64,000 bases of DNA from Stenotrophomonas sp. WZN-1 (GCF_002192255.1 NZ_CP021768.1:2126001-2190000), one strand, 5' to 3'; shown: positions 34,880 to 44,086, counted from the first letter of the stretch. Numbers and translations: made by a program. Notes: generated by a model from the letters alone, not told the origin.

Positions 34880-36100
34880 GTGTCCGCCGCCAACGCCCTG
34901 GTTACCGCCCCCCTTCCGCCGCAGCCGGTGCTGCAGGCCCTGCTTGAGCGCCTGCGCGAAGGCCTGCTGCTGTTCACCGATGACGGGCAGGTGGCCCTGG
35001 CCAATCCGGCCGCACAGAACCTGCTGGCCAGTGGCGAGGACGGCGGATTGCCGCCGCCGCAGCGGCTGCGCGAACTGCTGCCCCCCGATGCACTGGAGCA
35101 GGCCCGCCAGCATGGCCACTGGAATGGCAGCCTGCCGCTGGGCGAGGGCGTGGTCATCGCCCACCTGTACCACCACGGTCCGGTCGGCGAAGGGCATTTC
35201 CTGGCCCTGTTCCGCCACATCGAAGGGCAGGAAGACTACGAACGCGAACTGCAGCAGCGCCACGCCGAGCTGCGCCAGGCCTACCTGCGCCTCAATGGCA
35301 CCCAGGAGAAGCTGCTGCAGTCGGAGAAGATGGCCTCGATCGGCCAGCTGGCCGCCGGCGTCGCGCACGAGATCAACAACCCGATCGGTTACGTGCACTC
35401 CAACCTGGGCAGCCTGCAGGAATACCTGCGCAGCCTGTTCACCGTGATCGAAGCCTACGAGCGCGCCCTGCGCGCACCGGATCCGAAGGCACTGATTCCG
35501 GAAATCGACGACATCCGTGACCGCCTCGACATCGATTTCATCAGCCGCGACCTGCCGCAGCTGATGGCGGAATCGCGCGAAGGCATCGAGCGCGTCACCC
35601 GCATCGTGCGCGACCTGAAGGACTTCTCGTATTCCGGCCGCGACGAATCGTGGAAGCTGGTCGACCTGCACGCGGGCCTGGAATCGACCATCAACATCAT
35701 CTGGAATGAACTCAAGTACAAGGTCACCCTGGTACGCGAGTTCGGCCAGTTGCCGCTGGTGGAGTGCCTGCCGTCGGAGTTGAACCAGGTCTACATGAAC
35801 CTGCTGCTCAACGCCGGCCATGCCATCGCCGAGCGCGGCACGATCACCGTGCGCACCGGCGTCGATGGCGATCACGTGTGGGTTGAATTCGAAGACACCG
35901 GCGGCGGCATCTCGCCGGAACTGCGCCAGCGCATCTTCGACCCGTTCTTCACCACCAAGCCGGTGGGCAGCGGTACCGGCCTGGGGCTGTCGATCTCCTA
36001 CAGCATCATCAACAAGCACCACGGCCGCATCGACCTGGACAGCACCCCGGGCGTGGGCTCGCGCTTCCGCGTGGTGCTGCCGGTGAAGCAGCCGCGCTGA
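34880..36100 (+). CDS. PAS-domain sensor histidine kinase
   Basis: 406 residues from a GTG at 34880. No transmembrane segment is evident. A PAS-like domain covers about 15-115 ([20 protein letters not shown]), then a coiled coil (120-150), HisKA with the H box [11 protein letters not shown] (His163), and a HATPase_c domain (N box [32 protein letters not shown]). It is likely a soluble kinase sensing a cytoplasmic signal. It lies just after flgN on the same strand and is convergent with the EAL-receiver gene. In Xanthomonas a kinase of the Rav system occupies a similar place; that link is inference. Confidence 0.9.
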   Translation: MSAANALVTAPLPPQPVLQALLERLREGLLLFTDDGQVALANPAAQNLLASGEDGGLPPPQRLRELLPPDALEQARQHGHWNGSLPLGEGVVIAHLYHHGPVGEGHFLALFRHIEGQEDYERELQQRHAELRQAYLRLNGTQEKLLQSEKMASIGQLAAGVAHEINNPIGYVHSNLGSLQEYLRSLFTVIEAYERALRAPDPKALIPEIDDIRDRLDIDFISRDLPQLMAESREGIERVTRIVRDLKDFSYSGRDESWKLVDLHAGLESTINIIWNELKYKVTLVREFGQLPLVECLPSELNQVYMNLLLNAGHAIAERGTITVRTGVDGDHVWVEFEDTGGGISPELRQRIFDPFFTTKPVGSGTGLGLSISYSIINKHHGRIDLDSTPGVGSRFRVVLPVKQPR

Positions 36101-36109
36101 CCGCACCTG

Positions 36110-36182
36110 GTAGTGCCGGCCGCTGGCCGGCAACCTCATCCAACCCGACACCCCAGAGCAGCCGGCCAGCCGCCGGCTCTAC
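36110..36182. repeat. SMAG-type REP pair between convergent genes
   Basis: Left copy: GTAG at 36110 plus an 8-bp palindrome TGCCGGCC-GCT-GGCCGGCA. Right copy, in reverse orientation, ends CTAC at 36182 with arms AGCCGGC/GCCGGCT. The pair fills the 94-bp gap between two convergent genes and may end transcription from both sides. Confidence 0.8.
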
Positions 36183-36194
36183 CGGGCCGCATCA

Positions 36195-37967
36195 TCAGCG
36201 CGGCGGCCGATCCTCGCCAACATCCCCAGCGTCCACCGGCGCCGGCCCGGCATTGCTGCGGCGCTGTTCCTCGTAGGTGCGGAATGCCTGGTGGATGTGC
36301 TTGCGCAGCTCGTCATCGTTCCACGGCTTGGTCAGGAACCGATAGATCGCGCCGCGGTTGATCGCATCGGTCACCGTGTTCAGATCGGTGTAGCCCGACA
36401 GCACCAGGCGGATCGTGTCCGGGTACAGCATCTTCACCCGGCCCAGGAATTCGGTGCCGCTCATGTCGCTCATGCGCTGGTCGGACAGGATCACCTGCAC
36501 GTCGTTGATCGCCAGCAGGTCGAACGCATCACGCACGTTGCCGGCCGCCAGGATGCGGTAGCCGTCGCGGCGGAACAGGCGCACCAGCGAGCGCAGCACG
36601 TTTTCCTCATCGTCCAGAAGCAACAGCGTCCGGTCCGGGCGCGTCTCGGCGAAGGCTTCCGGACGCAGGTAGCGGCGGCGCAGGGTCATGCCGGCGGCAT
36701 CGGCCGACATCGGTTCGCCGAACAGGTAGCCCTGGAACACATCGCAGTCGTTGCGGCGCAGGAAGCCCAGCTGGGCCTGCGATTCCACGCCGTTGGCGAT
36801 CACGGTCATGCCCAGCTGGTGGCCCATGGCAATGATCGCGCGCGCGATGGCGGCCTCGCGGTTGCCGGCCGGTGCGCTCTTGATGAAGCTGCGGTCGATC
36901 TTCAGCTTGTCCACCGGGTAGCGCACCAGCGCGCTGAGGCTGGAGTCGCCGGTACCGAAGTTGTCCAGGCTCAGGCTGATGCCTTCGTTGCGCAGGTTGG
37001 CCAGCGTTTCATGGACGAAATTGACGTTGTTGGTCAACGCACTCTCGTTGATTTCCAGCGTCAGCATGTGCGCCGGCACGCCCGCCGCCTGCAGCAGGGA
37101 CATGACTTCGGCGAAGAAGTTCGGCCGCAGCAGCTGCAGGGTGGACACGTTCACCGCGATGGTGAAGTCATCAAAGCCCTGGTCGCGCCACAGCCGCGCC
37201 TGCTTCAACGCGCCTTCCAGCACCCAGGTGCCGATCTGCACGATGATGCCCAGGCGCTCGGCGGTGCGCATGAAGCGCTCCGGCACCAGCATGCCCAGGG
37301 TCGGCGACTGCCAGCGCAGCAGCGCTTCCATGCCCACCACGTGGCCATCGCGAGCACTCACCAGCGGCTGGTAGCGCAGTTTCAGCTCGCCATTGGGAAT
37401 GGCATCGACGATCTGGCGCGCGATGATGCTCTCGCTGTGCGCGCTCGGCGGAGTGTCCACCGCATGGATGCGCACGGCATTGCCGCCTTCGCGGGCGGCC
37501 TGGTACAGCGCATCTTCCGCATGGTCGAGCAGGCGTGAGGCACTGCTGGCATGCTCCGGGCACAGGCTCACGCCCAGCTTGCCGGTCATGAACAGCGTGT
37601 ACGGCAGCACCGACAGTGGCAGCTCCATCTGCTGGCGGATCTCTTCGGCGAAATCCTCCGGCAGCGGAAGGTCTGCGGTGCGTGGCACCGCGATCAGGAA
37701 CTCGTCGCTGCCATGCCGCCACAGCTTGCCGCGCCCGCGCAGGTAGGACTGCAGGCGCTGGGCGACCAGCACCAGTGCCTGGTCGCCCACTTCGGCACTC
37801 ATGTTCTCGTTGACCGACGCAAAGTGGTCGATGTCCACATGCATCAGCATCAGCGCGATGCCGCCGGAGGCCGCCTCGGCAACCATCGCCTGCAGCTCGG
37901 GGTTGCCGGCGCCAAGGCGGTCGGGGGCATCATCGATGCTGACCGGGGGCAGGTTGGGATTCCACAT
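36195..37967 (-). CDS. GGDEF-EAL-receiver protein, RavR-like, with degenerate catalytic motifs
   Basis: 590 residues. A GGDEF-type domain (about 30-180) reads GSDEF at its signature and lacks the usual Lys and GH around VDIDHFASVNENM. The EAL domain (about 190-435) keeps MEALLRW, LEINES and LKIDRSFI, but has DNFGTGDSS where DDFGTGYSS is usual and ANGVES for AEGVET. The C-terminal receiver (about 450-565) has LLLDDEENV and phospho-Asp in VILSDQRM. Domain order and neighbourhood resemble RavR of Xanthomonas campestris, a c-di-GMP regulator of virulence. It starts 4 nt after the HisKA_3 kinase. Catalytic activity is uncertain. Confidence 0.85.
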   Translation of the reverse strand: MWNPNLPPVSIDDAPDRLGAGNPELQAMVAEAASGGIALMLMHVDIDHFASVNENMSAEVGDQALVLVAQRLQSYLRGRGKLWRHGSDEFLIAVPRTADLPLPEDFAEEIRQQMELPLSVLPYTLFMTGKLGVSLCPEHASSASRLLDHAEDALYQAAREGGNAVRIHAVDTPPSAHSESIIARQIVDAIPNGELKLRYQPLVSARDGHVVGMEALLRWQSPTLGMLVPERFMRTAERLGIIVQIGTWVLEGALKQARLWRDQGFDDFTIAVNVSTLQLLRPNFFAEVMSLLQAAGVPAHMLTLEINESALTNNVNFVHETLANLRNEGISLSLDNFGTGDSSLSALVRYPVDKLKIDRSFIKSAPAGNREAAIARAIIAMGHQLGMTVIANGVESQAQLGFLRRNDCDVFQGYLFGEPMSADAAGMTLRRRYLRPEAFAETRPDRTLLLLDDEENVLRSLVRLFRRDGYRILAAGNVRDAFDLLAINDVQVILSDQRMSDMSGTEFLGRVKMLYPDTIRLVLSGYTDLNTVTDAINRGAIYRFLTKPWNDDELRKHIHQAFRTYEEQRRSNAGPAPVDAGDVGEDRPPR

Positions 37968-37971
37968 AGGC

Positions 37972-40074
37972 TCAGTATTCCGGTGAATCGACGGCGGCCA
38001 TGCTGGTCGCCTGGTAGGGGAGATGGACGTCGATCAGGGTGCCCTCGCCATGCGCGGACTCGATCCGCACGTGACCACCGACGCTCTGTGCGCGCTCGCG
38101 CATCACGATCAGGCCGAGGCCGCGCGGGCCGTCCGGATCGAAGCCCTCGCCGTCATCGCGGATCTGCAGGTGCAGCCCACGCTGGCCGACATCGCGCAGC
38201 TGCAGCAGGACCTGGCTGGCGCGCGCATGGCGCAGCGCGTTGGTCAGGCTTTCCTGGGCGATGCGGAAGCAGGCCTGTTCGATGCTGGTGTCGGGGCGGT
38301 GCGGCAGCGGCTCGATCTCGGCCAGCAGCTCCACCGGCGAAGAGCGGAACAGCACCCGTGCCTGCCAGCTCAGCGCCGCCTCCAGGCCCAGTGCATCCAG
38401 CTGCGGCGGGCGCAGCAGGGTGGAGATGTCGCGCAGCTTGGCCACGGTGGTGTCGGCCAGGCTGACGATCTGCGCCAGATCCTCGCCACGACGCTTTGGA
38501 TCGTCCTCATCCTGCGCCGCATGCGCCGACAGCTTGATCGCGGTGATGGCCTGGCCGATGTCATCGTGCAGGTCGCGCGAGATCGCACGACGCTCGTCCT
38601 CCTGCAGCGAGAACAGCCGCCCGGCCATCGCCTGCAGTTCGCGGTTGCTGGTTTCCAGCGCGCTGCGGGTGCGTTCGGAATCACTCAGGTCGCGCACGAT
38701 CAGCAGCTTGCAGTCGCGGCCGCCGTAGCGCACTTCGCCCACCGCCAGGCCGGCATGGAAGCTGCGGCCGTCGCCACGCTGCATGGCCACCACGCTGCTG
38801 TGGCCGGGCCCCAGGTGGGGCTGGCCAGCGCGCAGCTGGCTGCGTACCCGTGGCAGGTCGGCGGCAGCGACCAGGGCCGACAGCGGCTCGCCCAGCAGGG
38901 TATGGCTGCCGTAGCCGAACAGGCCGGCGGCCCAGGCGTTGGCGTACAGCACATGTTCGTCGGAGAGGATCACCACGCCGTCGGGCAGTACCCGCACCAG
39001 CTCGCGGAACTGTTCCTCGCGCTCGCGCAGCAGGCGCCGCGACTGCTCGCGCTCGGTCACGTCCTGCAGCGTGCCCAGCACGCGGCTGCGGCCGGCTTCG
39101 TCGATGCCGCTGGCCGCCCGCAGGTGCACCATCAACGCACGCCCATCCATCGACAGCAGCGGCAGCAGCACGTCCACCTGCACGGGATCGCCGGAGCACA
39201 GTTCGGCCAGCAGCTGCTCGGTCTGGGTGGCGGTGGCCGGATCGGCCGGCACCAGCAGCTCGTCGAAGCGGTGCCAACGACGGGCCTCGGGCGGGCGGCG
39301 GCCGAGCAGGCGGTAGACCTGGTTGGAATAGCGGCCCAGCCCGGTGGACGGGTCCAGTTCCCAGGCGCCGATGCGGGCCAGCTCATGCGCTTCCTCCACC
39401 CGGGCCAGCGCCTGGTCGCGGCGCAGCTGGGCCAGGTCCTCGGCGGTGCGGTCGATGGCGATCAGCAGGCGGGCGTTGTGGCCGTCGTAACTGATCGCGT
39501 TGGAGCGCAGTTCCATCTGCCGCAGTGAGCCGTCGCGCAGCTGCAGCTGCGCGCGCAGGATGCACAGCTCCTCGGGCGCTTCGCGGATCGCCTCCAGCTT
39601 GGTCTGCAGCGCCTGGTCCTGGCCTGGCGGCCACAAGGCGTCGATGGTCTGTTCCAGCAGCTCGTCGCGGTCCCAGCCGAAGGCGCTGCAGGCGGCGGGG
39701 TTGGCATCGAGGATCGCAAGCGTGTCCAGGTCATAGACCAGGATCGGGCCGGGGTTGCCCTCGAACATCTGCCGCAGGCGCAGCTCCGAGGCCTGCTGGC
39801 GTGCATGGGTATGCAGCACGTGTTCGGCCAGCGGGCGCAGCAGCAGATACAACAGGCCAGCGCTGGCCAGGGCGAAGAACGAACCCTTCAGGCCCTGCCA
39901 CAGGGCCGCCTGCTGCGGGTCCGGCACCAGCGCCTGCACCACGCTGTCGGTGGAGATCATCCAGGCCAGCGCCATCACCAGGTAGCTCAGCACCACCCGG
40001 CGCCGGTCACGGCTCAGCGCCTGCGCCATCCGCGGGTCGGGAACTGGGGCGTTGCCGGTCGGTTCTGCGGGCAT
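37972..40074 (-). CDS. Membrane PAS sensor kinase with HisKA_3, RavS-like
   Basis: 700 residues. Two N-terminal transmembrane helices (about 28-47 and 60-82) enclose a short periplasmic loop. Three PAS domains follow (about 100-220, 225-345, 355-475). HisKA_3 has the phospho-acceptor in AISRDLHDDIGQAITAI, and the NarX-type HATPase ends with GLGLIVMRERAQSVGGHV. It is translated just ahead of the EAL-receiver protein, its probable partner, as in the RavS/RavR pair. HisKA_3 kinases usually pair with NarL regulators; one such regulator lies at 13,481. Assignment as RavS is inferred from order and architecture. Confidence 0.87.
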   Translation of the reverse strand: MPAEPTGNAPVPDPRMAQALSRDRRRVVLSYLVMALAWMISTDSVVQALVPDPQQAALWQGLKGSFFALASAGLLYLLLRPLAEHVLHTHARQQASELRLRQMFEGNPGPILVYDLDTLAILDANPAACSAFGWDRDELLEQTIDALWPPGQDQALQTKLEAIREAPEELCILRAQLQLRDGSLRQMELRSNAISYDGHNARLLIAIDRTAEDLAQLRRDQALARVEEAHELARIGAWELDPSTGLGRYSNQVYRLLGRRPPEARRWHRFDELLVPADPATATQTEQLLAELCSGDPVQVDVLLPLLSMDGRALMVHLRAASGIDEAGRSRVLGTLQDVTEREQSRRLLREREEQFRELVRVLPDGVVILSDEHVLYANAWAAGLFGYGSHTLLGEPLSALVAAADLPRVRSQLRAGQPHLGPGHSSVVAMQRGDGRSFHAGLAVGEVRYGGRDCKLLIVRDLSDSERTRSALETSNRELQAMAGRLFSLQEDERRAISRDLHDDIGQAITAIKLSAHAAQDEDDPKRRGEDLAQIVSLADTTVAKLRDISTLLRPPQLDALGLEAALSWQARVLFRSSPVELLAEIEPLPHRPDTSIEQACFRIAQESLTNALRHARASQVLLQLRDVGQRGLHLQIRDDGEGFDPDGPRGLGLIVMRERAQSVGGHVRIESAHGEGTLIDVHLPYQATSMAAVDSPEY

Positions 40075-40131
40075 GGACGGGGCGGGTGAAAGGGGCGCCG
40101 GTCATCTTACCCCGCAGCGTGCCGTGACCAC

Positions 40132-40158
40132 TCAATTATCCGTCGCAGGCGCCGTTAA
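40132..40158 (+). promoter_or_regulatory. Probable sigma-28 promoter of the PAS-GGDEF-EAL gene
   Basis: TCAA (40132-40135), 15 nt, GCCGTTAA (40151-40158; 7/8 to GCCGATAA). It predicts a 40-nt leader to the GTG at 40205. Confidence 0.6.
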
Positions 40159-40204
40159 CCACTGCGTGCCCCGCTGACGGGCGTGTCATCCGGAGCAAGA
40201 TCGC

Positions 40205-42964
40205 GTGGACCAAGGGATCATCGCCAGCCTGCTGCAGCACCCGCTTGCGTCGGCGCTGGTCATCGTCGACCGTACCGGGCGCCCACTGGCGGCCAACCCG
40301 GCTGCGCGCGAGCATGGCCTGCCGGCCACCGTGGCTGCCTACGCGCCGATGCTGGAAGATCTGCGCCTGATGGCTGCCGATGGCGGCATCGTGGCCTGCA
40401 CGCTGCCGGGTGGCCCGCGTGGACACTACGACGGCCATCTGCGCGCCGTGCACGACGGCGCCGGCAATCTGCTGGCGTTCACCCTGAGCATTCCCGAGCC
40501 GGTGCCGGTCGATGGTGGCGGGCGCTGGGAGCTGGCACTGGACAGCGCCGGCCACAGCCTGTGGGACTGGGACATTCCCAGCGACCGCGTGGCGCGTACG
40601 CCGGCGCTGGGTGACGAGACCGCCACCGAAATGCTGTCGCGCGTGCACGGCGAGGACATCGCCCAGGTGCGCGCCGCGCTGGACGAGCACCTGCGAGGGC
40701 GCAGCGAGCAGTACAGCGCGCAGTTCCGCTTCCGCCAGGCAGACGGGCAGTGGCGCTGGGTGTTGGATCGCGGCCGCGTGGTTGCGCGCACCGCCGATGG
40801 CCAGCCATTGCGCATGGTCGGTACACATACCGATATCGAGCAGCAGAAGCAGCTCGAATCGCTGCTGCAGGAACAGCAGCTGCACCTGAGCGAGGCCCAG
40901 CGCATCGCCAGCATGGGCAGCTGGTCGTTCGACCCCAACAGCGGCCACTTCTGGTGGTCGCCGGAACTGCGCTCGCTGCTGGCGCTGGAGCAGGGCGCCG
41001 TGCCAGGCCAGCGGCGCTGGCTGAAGCAGCTGCACCCGCGTTCACGGGGTGCGCTGCGCGCGGCATGGCGGCGCCTGTGGCGTGACGGCCGTGCCGCCAA
41101 TCTCGAGCTGGAGCTGACCCGCGGCCATGAACCTTCGCAGCACCTGCGCCTGTGGATGCAGCCATTGCTGGACATGGACGGGCAGCCCAAGCGCCTGCTC
41201 GGCCAGGTCCAGAACATCACCGAGCAGCACCAGACCGACGCGTTGATCCGCTGGCGCACCGAACTGCTCAACCGGGTTTCCGCGCTGGGCCGCATCGGTG
41301 GCTGCGAGATCGAGGTGCAGACCCGGCACATGCAGTGGACCGAGGAGTGCTATCGCATCCATGGCCTGCGCAAGGAGCCGATCACCCTCGCTCAGGCGAT
41401 GGCGCTGTACACCGAAGACTCACGCGATGCGTTCGAGGCGGCGCTGGTCCGCATCGCCGGCGGCGGCCTGCCGGAGCAGCTGGACCTGTGCTTCTACCGC
41501 CAGTCCGGCCTGCGTGTCTGGGTGCAAGTGCTGATCGAGCTGGATCGTCGTGATGGCCTGCCACCACGCTTCGTGGTGCTGTTCCGTGACATCACCCGCG
41601 AGCGCGAAGCCAACGAGCGCATCGAGCTGCTGGCCCACTACGACCTGCTGACCGGCCTGCCCAATCGCGTGCTGCTTGGCGAACAGACCGCCGAAGCCAT
41701 CGAGGAAGCCCGCGACCGCGGTACCTCGCTGGCGATGCTGTTCATCGACCTGGACGGCTTCAAGACCATCAACGACAGCTTCGGCCACGCTACCGGCGAT
41801 GCGCTGTTGAAGGCCGCTGCCACCCGCCTGCACCAGAACCTGCGCAACAACGACCTGTTCGGCCGCTTCAGTGGCGACGAGTTCATCGTCGTGCTGCGCG
41901 ACCTGGCCGAGCCGGAAGATGCGGGGCATGTCGCCCGCAAGCTGATTGCCTCGCTGGCCGAGCCGCTGCGCCGTGGCGAGACCACGCTGAAGGTCGGCGC
42001 CAGTGTCGGCATCGCGATGCTGGGCGATGCCCAGACCGACTTCGATTCACTGCTGCGCGCCGCCGACGCCGCGATGTACGCGGCCAAGGAAGCCGGGCGC
42101 AACACCTACCAGTATTACAGCCAGGACGCATTGGCCCGCATCCAGCGCAAGCTGGAGCTGGAGCACGCGCTGCACGGTGCGATCGAGCGCGAAGAGTTCA
42201 GCCTGGCGTACCAGCCGCTGCTGCACGCCCACCACGGCGAGCCACCGGCGATCGAGGCACTGTTGCGCTGGCACCGGCCCGGCATCGGCTACTGCAGCCC
42301 CGCCGAGTTCATTCCGATTGCGGAGAAGTGCGGCGAGATCGTGCGCATCGGCGACTGGGTGCTGAATGAAGCCTGCCGCCAGGCGACCGCCTGGGACCGT
42401 GCTGGACTGCATTTCGACCGCATCGCGGTCAATGTGTCGGCGGTGCAGCTGCGCGACCGCGGGTTCGCCGAGCGCGTGATTGAGATCTGCCACGCCCACG
42501 GTTGGCCGCCGCAGCGGCTGGAGCTGGAGCTGACCGAGTCGGCGCTGATCCGTGACACCGACATCCTGCGCCACTGCTTCGATGTGCTGGAACGGCACGG
42601 CGTACCGCTGGCGGTGGACGACTTCGGTACCGGCTTCTCCAACCTCAATTACCTCAATCGATTCCCGGTGGGGCGCCTGAAGATCGACCGCAGTTTCGTG
42701 CAGGGCATGCTGCATGACTCAGGCACGGCCGAAGTCACCCAGGCCATCGTGCACCTGGGCCACGCCCTGGGCATGAAGGTGGTGGCCGAGGGCGTGGAAA
42801 CGCACCAGGAAGAAGACATGCTGCGCCGCCAGGGCTGCGACGAGATCCAGGGCTACCTGTACTCGCGCCCGCTCAGCCCGCGCGACCTGGCACAGTGGCT
42901 GCGCCAGCAGCACCCGGCACCGATGCGTACCGACGCCAGCAGCGAAGCCGTGCTGGTGCGCTGA
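40205..42964 (+). CDS. PAS-GGDEF-EAL dual c-di-GMP enzyme
   Basis: 919 residues from a GTG at 40205. No membrane segment is seen. Several PAS domains cover residues 10-480. The GGDEF domain (about 480-640) has SGDEF, a tolerated active variant, and an inhibitory-site RNND five residues before it. The EAL domain (about 660-905) is intact: IEALLRW, LELELTESAL, DDFGTGFSNL, LKIDRSFV, AEGVET. It could both make and degrade c-di-GMP, with the balance set by the PAS sensors. A sigma-28-like promoter suggests expression with late flagellar genes. It is divergent from the RavS-like kinase. Confidence 0.9.
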   Translation: MDQGIIASLLQHPLASALVIVDRTGRPLAANPAAREHGLPATVAAYAPMLEDLRLMAADGGIVACTLPGGPRGHYDGHLRAVHDGAGNLLAFTLSIPEPVPVDGGGRWELALDSAGHSLWDWDIPSDRVARTPALGDETATEMLSRVHGEDIAQVRAALDEHLRGRSEQYSAQFRFRQADGQWRWVLDRGRVVARTADGQPLRMVGTHTDIEQQKQLESLLQEQQLHLSEAQRIASMGSWSFDPNSGHFWWSPELRSLLALEQGAVPGQRRWLKQLHPRSRGALRAAWRRLWRDGRAANLELELTRGHEPSQHLRLWMQPLLDMDGQPKRLLGQVQNITEQHQTDALIRWRTELLNRVSALGRIGGCEIEVQTRHMQWTEECYRIHGLRKEPITLAQAMALYTEDSRDAFEAALVRIAGGGLPEQLDLCFYRQSGLRVWVQVLIELDRRDGLPPRFVVLFRDITREREANERIELLAHYDLLTGLPNRVLLGEQTAEAIEEARDRGTSLAMLFIDLDGFKTINDSFGHATGDALLKAAATRLHQNLRNNDLFGRFSGDEFIVVLRDLAEPEDAGHVARKLIASLAEPLRRGETTLKVGASVGIAMLGDAQTDFDSLLRAADAAMYAAKEAGRNTYQYYSQDALARIQRKLELEHALHGAIEREEFSLAYQPLLHAHHGEPPAIEALLRWHRPGIGYCSPAEFIPIAEKCGEIVRIGDWVLNEACRQATAWDRAGLHFDRIAVNVSAVQLRDRGFAERVIEICHAHGWPPQRLELELTESALIRDTDILRHCFDVLERHGVPLAVDDFGTGFSNLNYLNRFPVGRLKIDRSFVQGMLHDSGTAEVTQAIVHLGHALGMKVVAEGVETHQEEDMLRRQGCDEIQGYLYSRPLSPRDLAQWLRQQHPAPMRTDASSEAVLVR

Positions 42965-42992
42965 CAGTCTGCGCTGGCAGGCACGTGCTCTG

Positions 42993-43034
42993 GTAGGTGC
43001 CGATTTTTGGTGGGTGCCGACCGTTGGTCGGCAC
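42993..43034 (+). repeat. SMAG-type REP, one degenerate and one good stem
   Basis: GTAG at 42993 begins a copy that breaks into TTTTT at 43004. A second copy has a 9-bp stem GTGCCGACC-GTT-GGTCGGCAC (43014-43034). It sits between convergent genes. Confidence 0.65.
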
Positions 43035-43073
43035 GGATGCCTGCGCTCGCGATCACCCGCGCATGGCGTGGTT

Positions 43074-43601
43074 CTACCGCCGCGGGTCGATGAATCGTCG
43101 AGGAAGCTCGCATCGCACCCGGGCGCGCACCACTTCCACAACTTCGGCATAGCCCCGCAGCTGGATGCGGTAGCCCATGTAGAACACCAGCAGGAAGGCC
43201 AGCATCGGCCATGCCACCGGATGGATCAGAATGATCGGCAGCAGCACCACCGTCATGGCCAGTGCGAACCAGCTGCACCGTCCGATCACCCGCACCTCAC
43301 GCCGTCGCTTGTCGACCACCAGCTGCCCGCGCATCAGCGGGAAGTAGCGGCCAGCAAAATGCGGTGCGAAGCTTTCGCGGAAGGCCACGCTGCCATCGGG
43401 CAGTGCATGGAAGGCCTGGCTCATCCACCGCTCAGTCGGCAGGTCTTGCTCCAGGCCCGACAGCGACAACCGGGCCAGCTTGGCAGGGGAGGCGGCGATG
43501 CGCTGGTTGAACAGGACGATGCCGGTACGGAAGAAGAACGGCGCCCAGAAGATCAGCAGCAGGAGTTCCATCAGCATCACTGCGATCAGGGCGATGGCCA
43601 T
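43074..43601 (-). CDS. Membrane protein of unknown function
   Basis: 175 residues. The first transmembrane helix is at the N-terminus (IALIAVMLMELLLLIFWAPF). A soluble loop of about 85 residues (with LPTERWMSQAFHALPDGSVA) follows. Two hydrophobic segments lie near the C-terminus (WFALAMTVVLLPIILI, WPMLAFLLVFYMGYRI), then a basic tail. The layout suggests an inner-membrane protein with a periplasmic or cytosolic loop; I do not recognise the family. It is convergent with the GGDEF-EAL gene across a SMAG pair. Confidence 0.8.
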   Translation of the reverse strand: MAIALIAVMLMELLLLIFWAPFFFRTGIVLFNQRIAASPAKLARLSLSGLEQDLPTERWMSQAFHALPDGSVAFRESFAPHFAGRYFPLMRGQLVVDKRRREVRVIGRCSWFALAMTVVLLPIILIHPVAWPMLAFLLVFYMGYRIQLRGYAEVVEVVRARVRCELPRRFIDPRR

Positions 43602-43655
43602 CGGTCTTCCATGAGCGGGACCGGGGCATCATGCCACAGCGATTACGTCACGCCA

Positions 43656-43678
43656 GTAGATCCACGCCATGCGTGGAT
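43656..43678 (+). repeat. SMAG-type REP (plus orientation)
   Basis: GTAG followed by ATCCACGC-CAT-GCGTGGAT, an 8-bp stem. It is an exact inverted copy of 44171-44193. Confidence 0.85.
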
Positions 43679-43738
43679 GTTGCGGCGAGAGCCAGGCGGC
43701 ACACCGGTAGATGAGAACCACCCCCGCAAGCCGTGGAC

Positions 43739-43831
43739 CTACCGGTTCATCAATGCGATGCCTGCAATGGAATAGCTTGCGATCAGCAGTCCCAGCACAT
43801 ACGCCGCGACGATGATCAGCCAATACGTCAC
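43739..43831 (-). CDS. Possible 30-residue membrane peptide (GTG start)
   Basis: In the same frame as the 79-residue membrane gene, 15 nt after its TGA stop, a GTG opens a 30-codon frame ending in TAG. The product (TYWLIIVAAYVLGLL, then IASYSIAGIALMNR) is one long hydrophobic helix with a basic end, a pattern unlikely by chance in such GC-rich DNA. The ribosome site is weak (GAGAAAT). It may be a translationally coupled small membrane protein, or the last helix of a once longer protein cut by a nonsense mutation. Confidence 0.45.
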   Translation of the reverse strand: MTYWLIIVAAYVLGLLIASYSIAGIALMNR

Positions 43832-43846
43832 CGACTGGATTTCTCG

Positions 43847-44086
43847 TCATACATCAATGGTGCCGGCGCGGTGATGGCTCAGATGGACATGCCCGGTGCT
43901 GATGGCAGCTGCTGCCATCCAGGCGCACAGAAAGGCCATCAGCACGAAGAGCAGGCTGCCGAACAGGAACGCGACAGGTCGATGCCGGGGCGGCCGCAAG
44001 GTGGCGTAGGCGGGACGCCAGGTAAAGGTGACCGCGATGAGCGCCATCGCGGCAAATCCCGGCCAGGTCATGAACGTGGTGCTCAT
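43847..44086 (-). CDS. Small membrane protein of unknown function
   Basis: 79 residues with two transmembrane helices (TWPGFAAMALIAVTFTW at about 7-23 and AFLFGSLLFVLMAFLCAWMA at about 39-58) and a histidine-rich tail (STGHVHLSHHRAG). The ATG at 44086 is chosen because it precedes the hydrophobic part; the same frame stays open further upstream through an 11-C run (minus strand), which makes longer forms length-dependent. No family recognised. It is followed in frame by the 30-residue ORF. Confidence 0.65.
   Translation of the reverse strand: MSTTFMTWPGFAAMALIAVTFTWRPAYATLRPPRHRPVAFLFGSLLFVLMAFLCAWMAAAAISTGHVHLSHHRAGTIDV

Noticed and set aside
43629..43850. A 73-codon minus-strand frame overlapping the stop of the small membrane gene (ATGA)
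   Set aside because: The overlap looks attractive, but the product is basic and shows no pattern, while the alternative frame of the same DNA gives a clean transmembrane helix.
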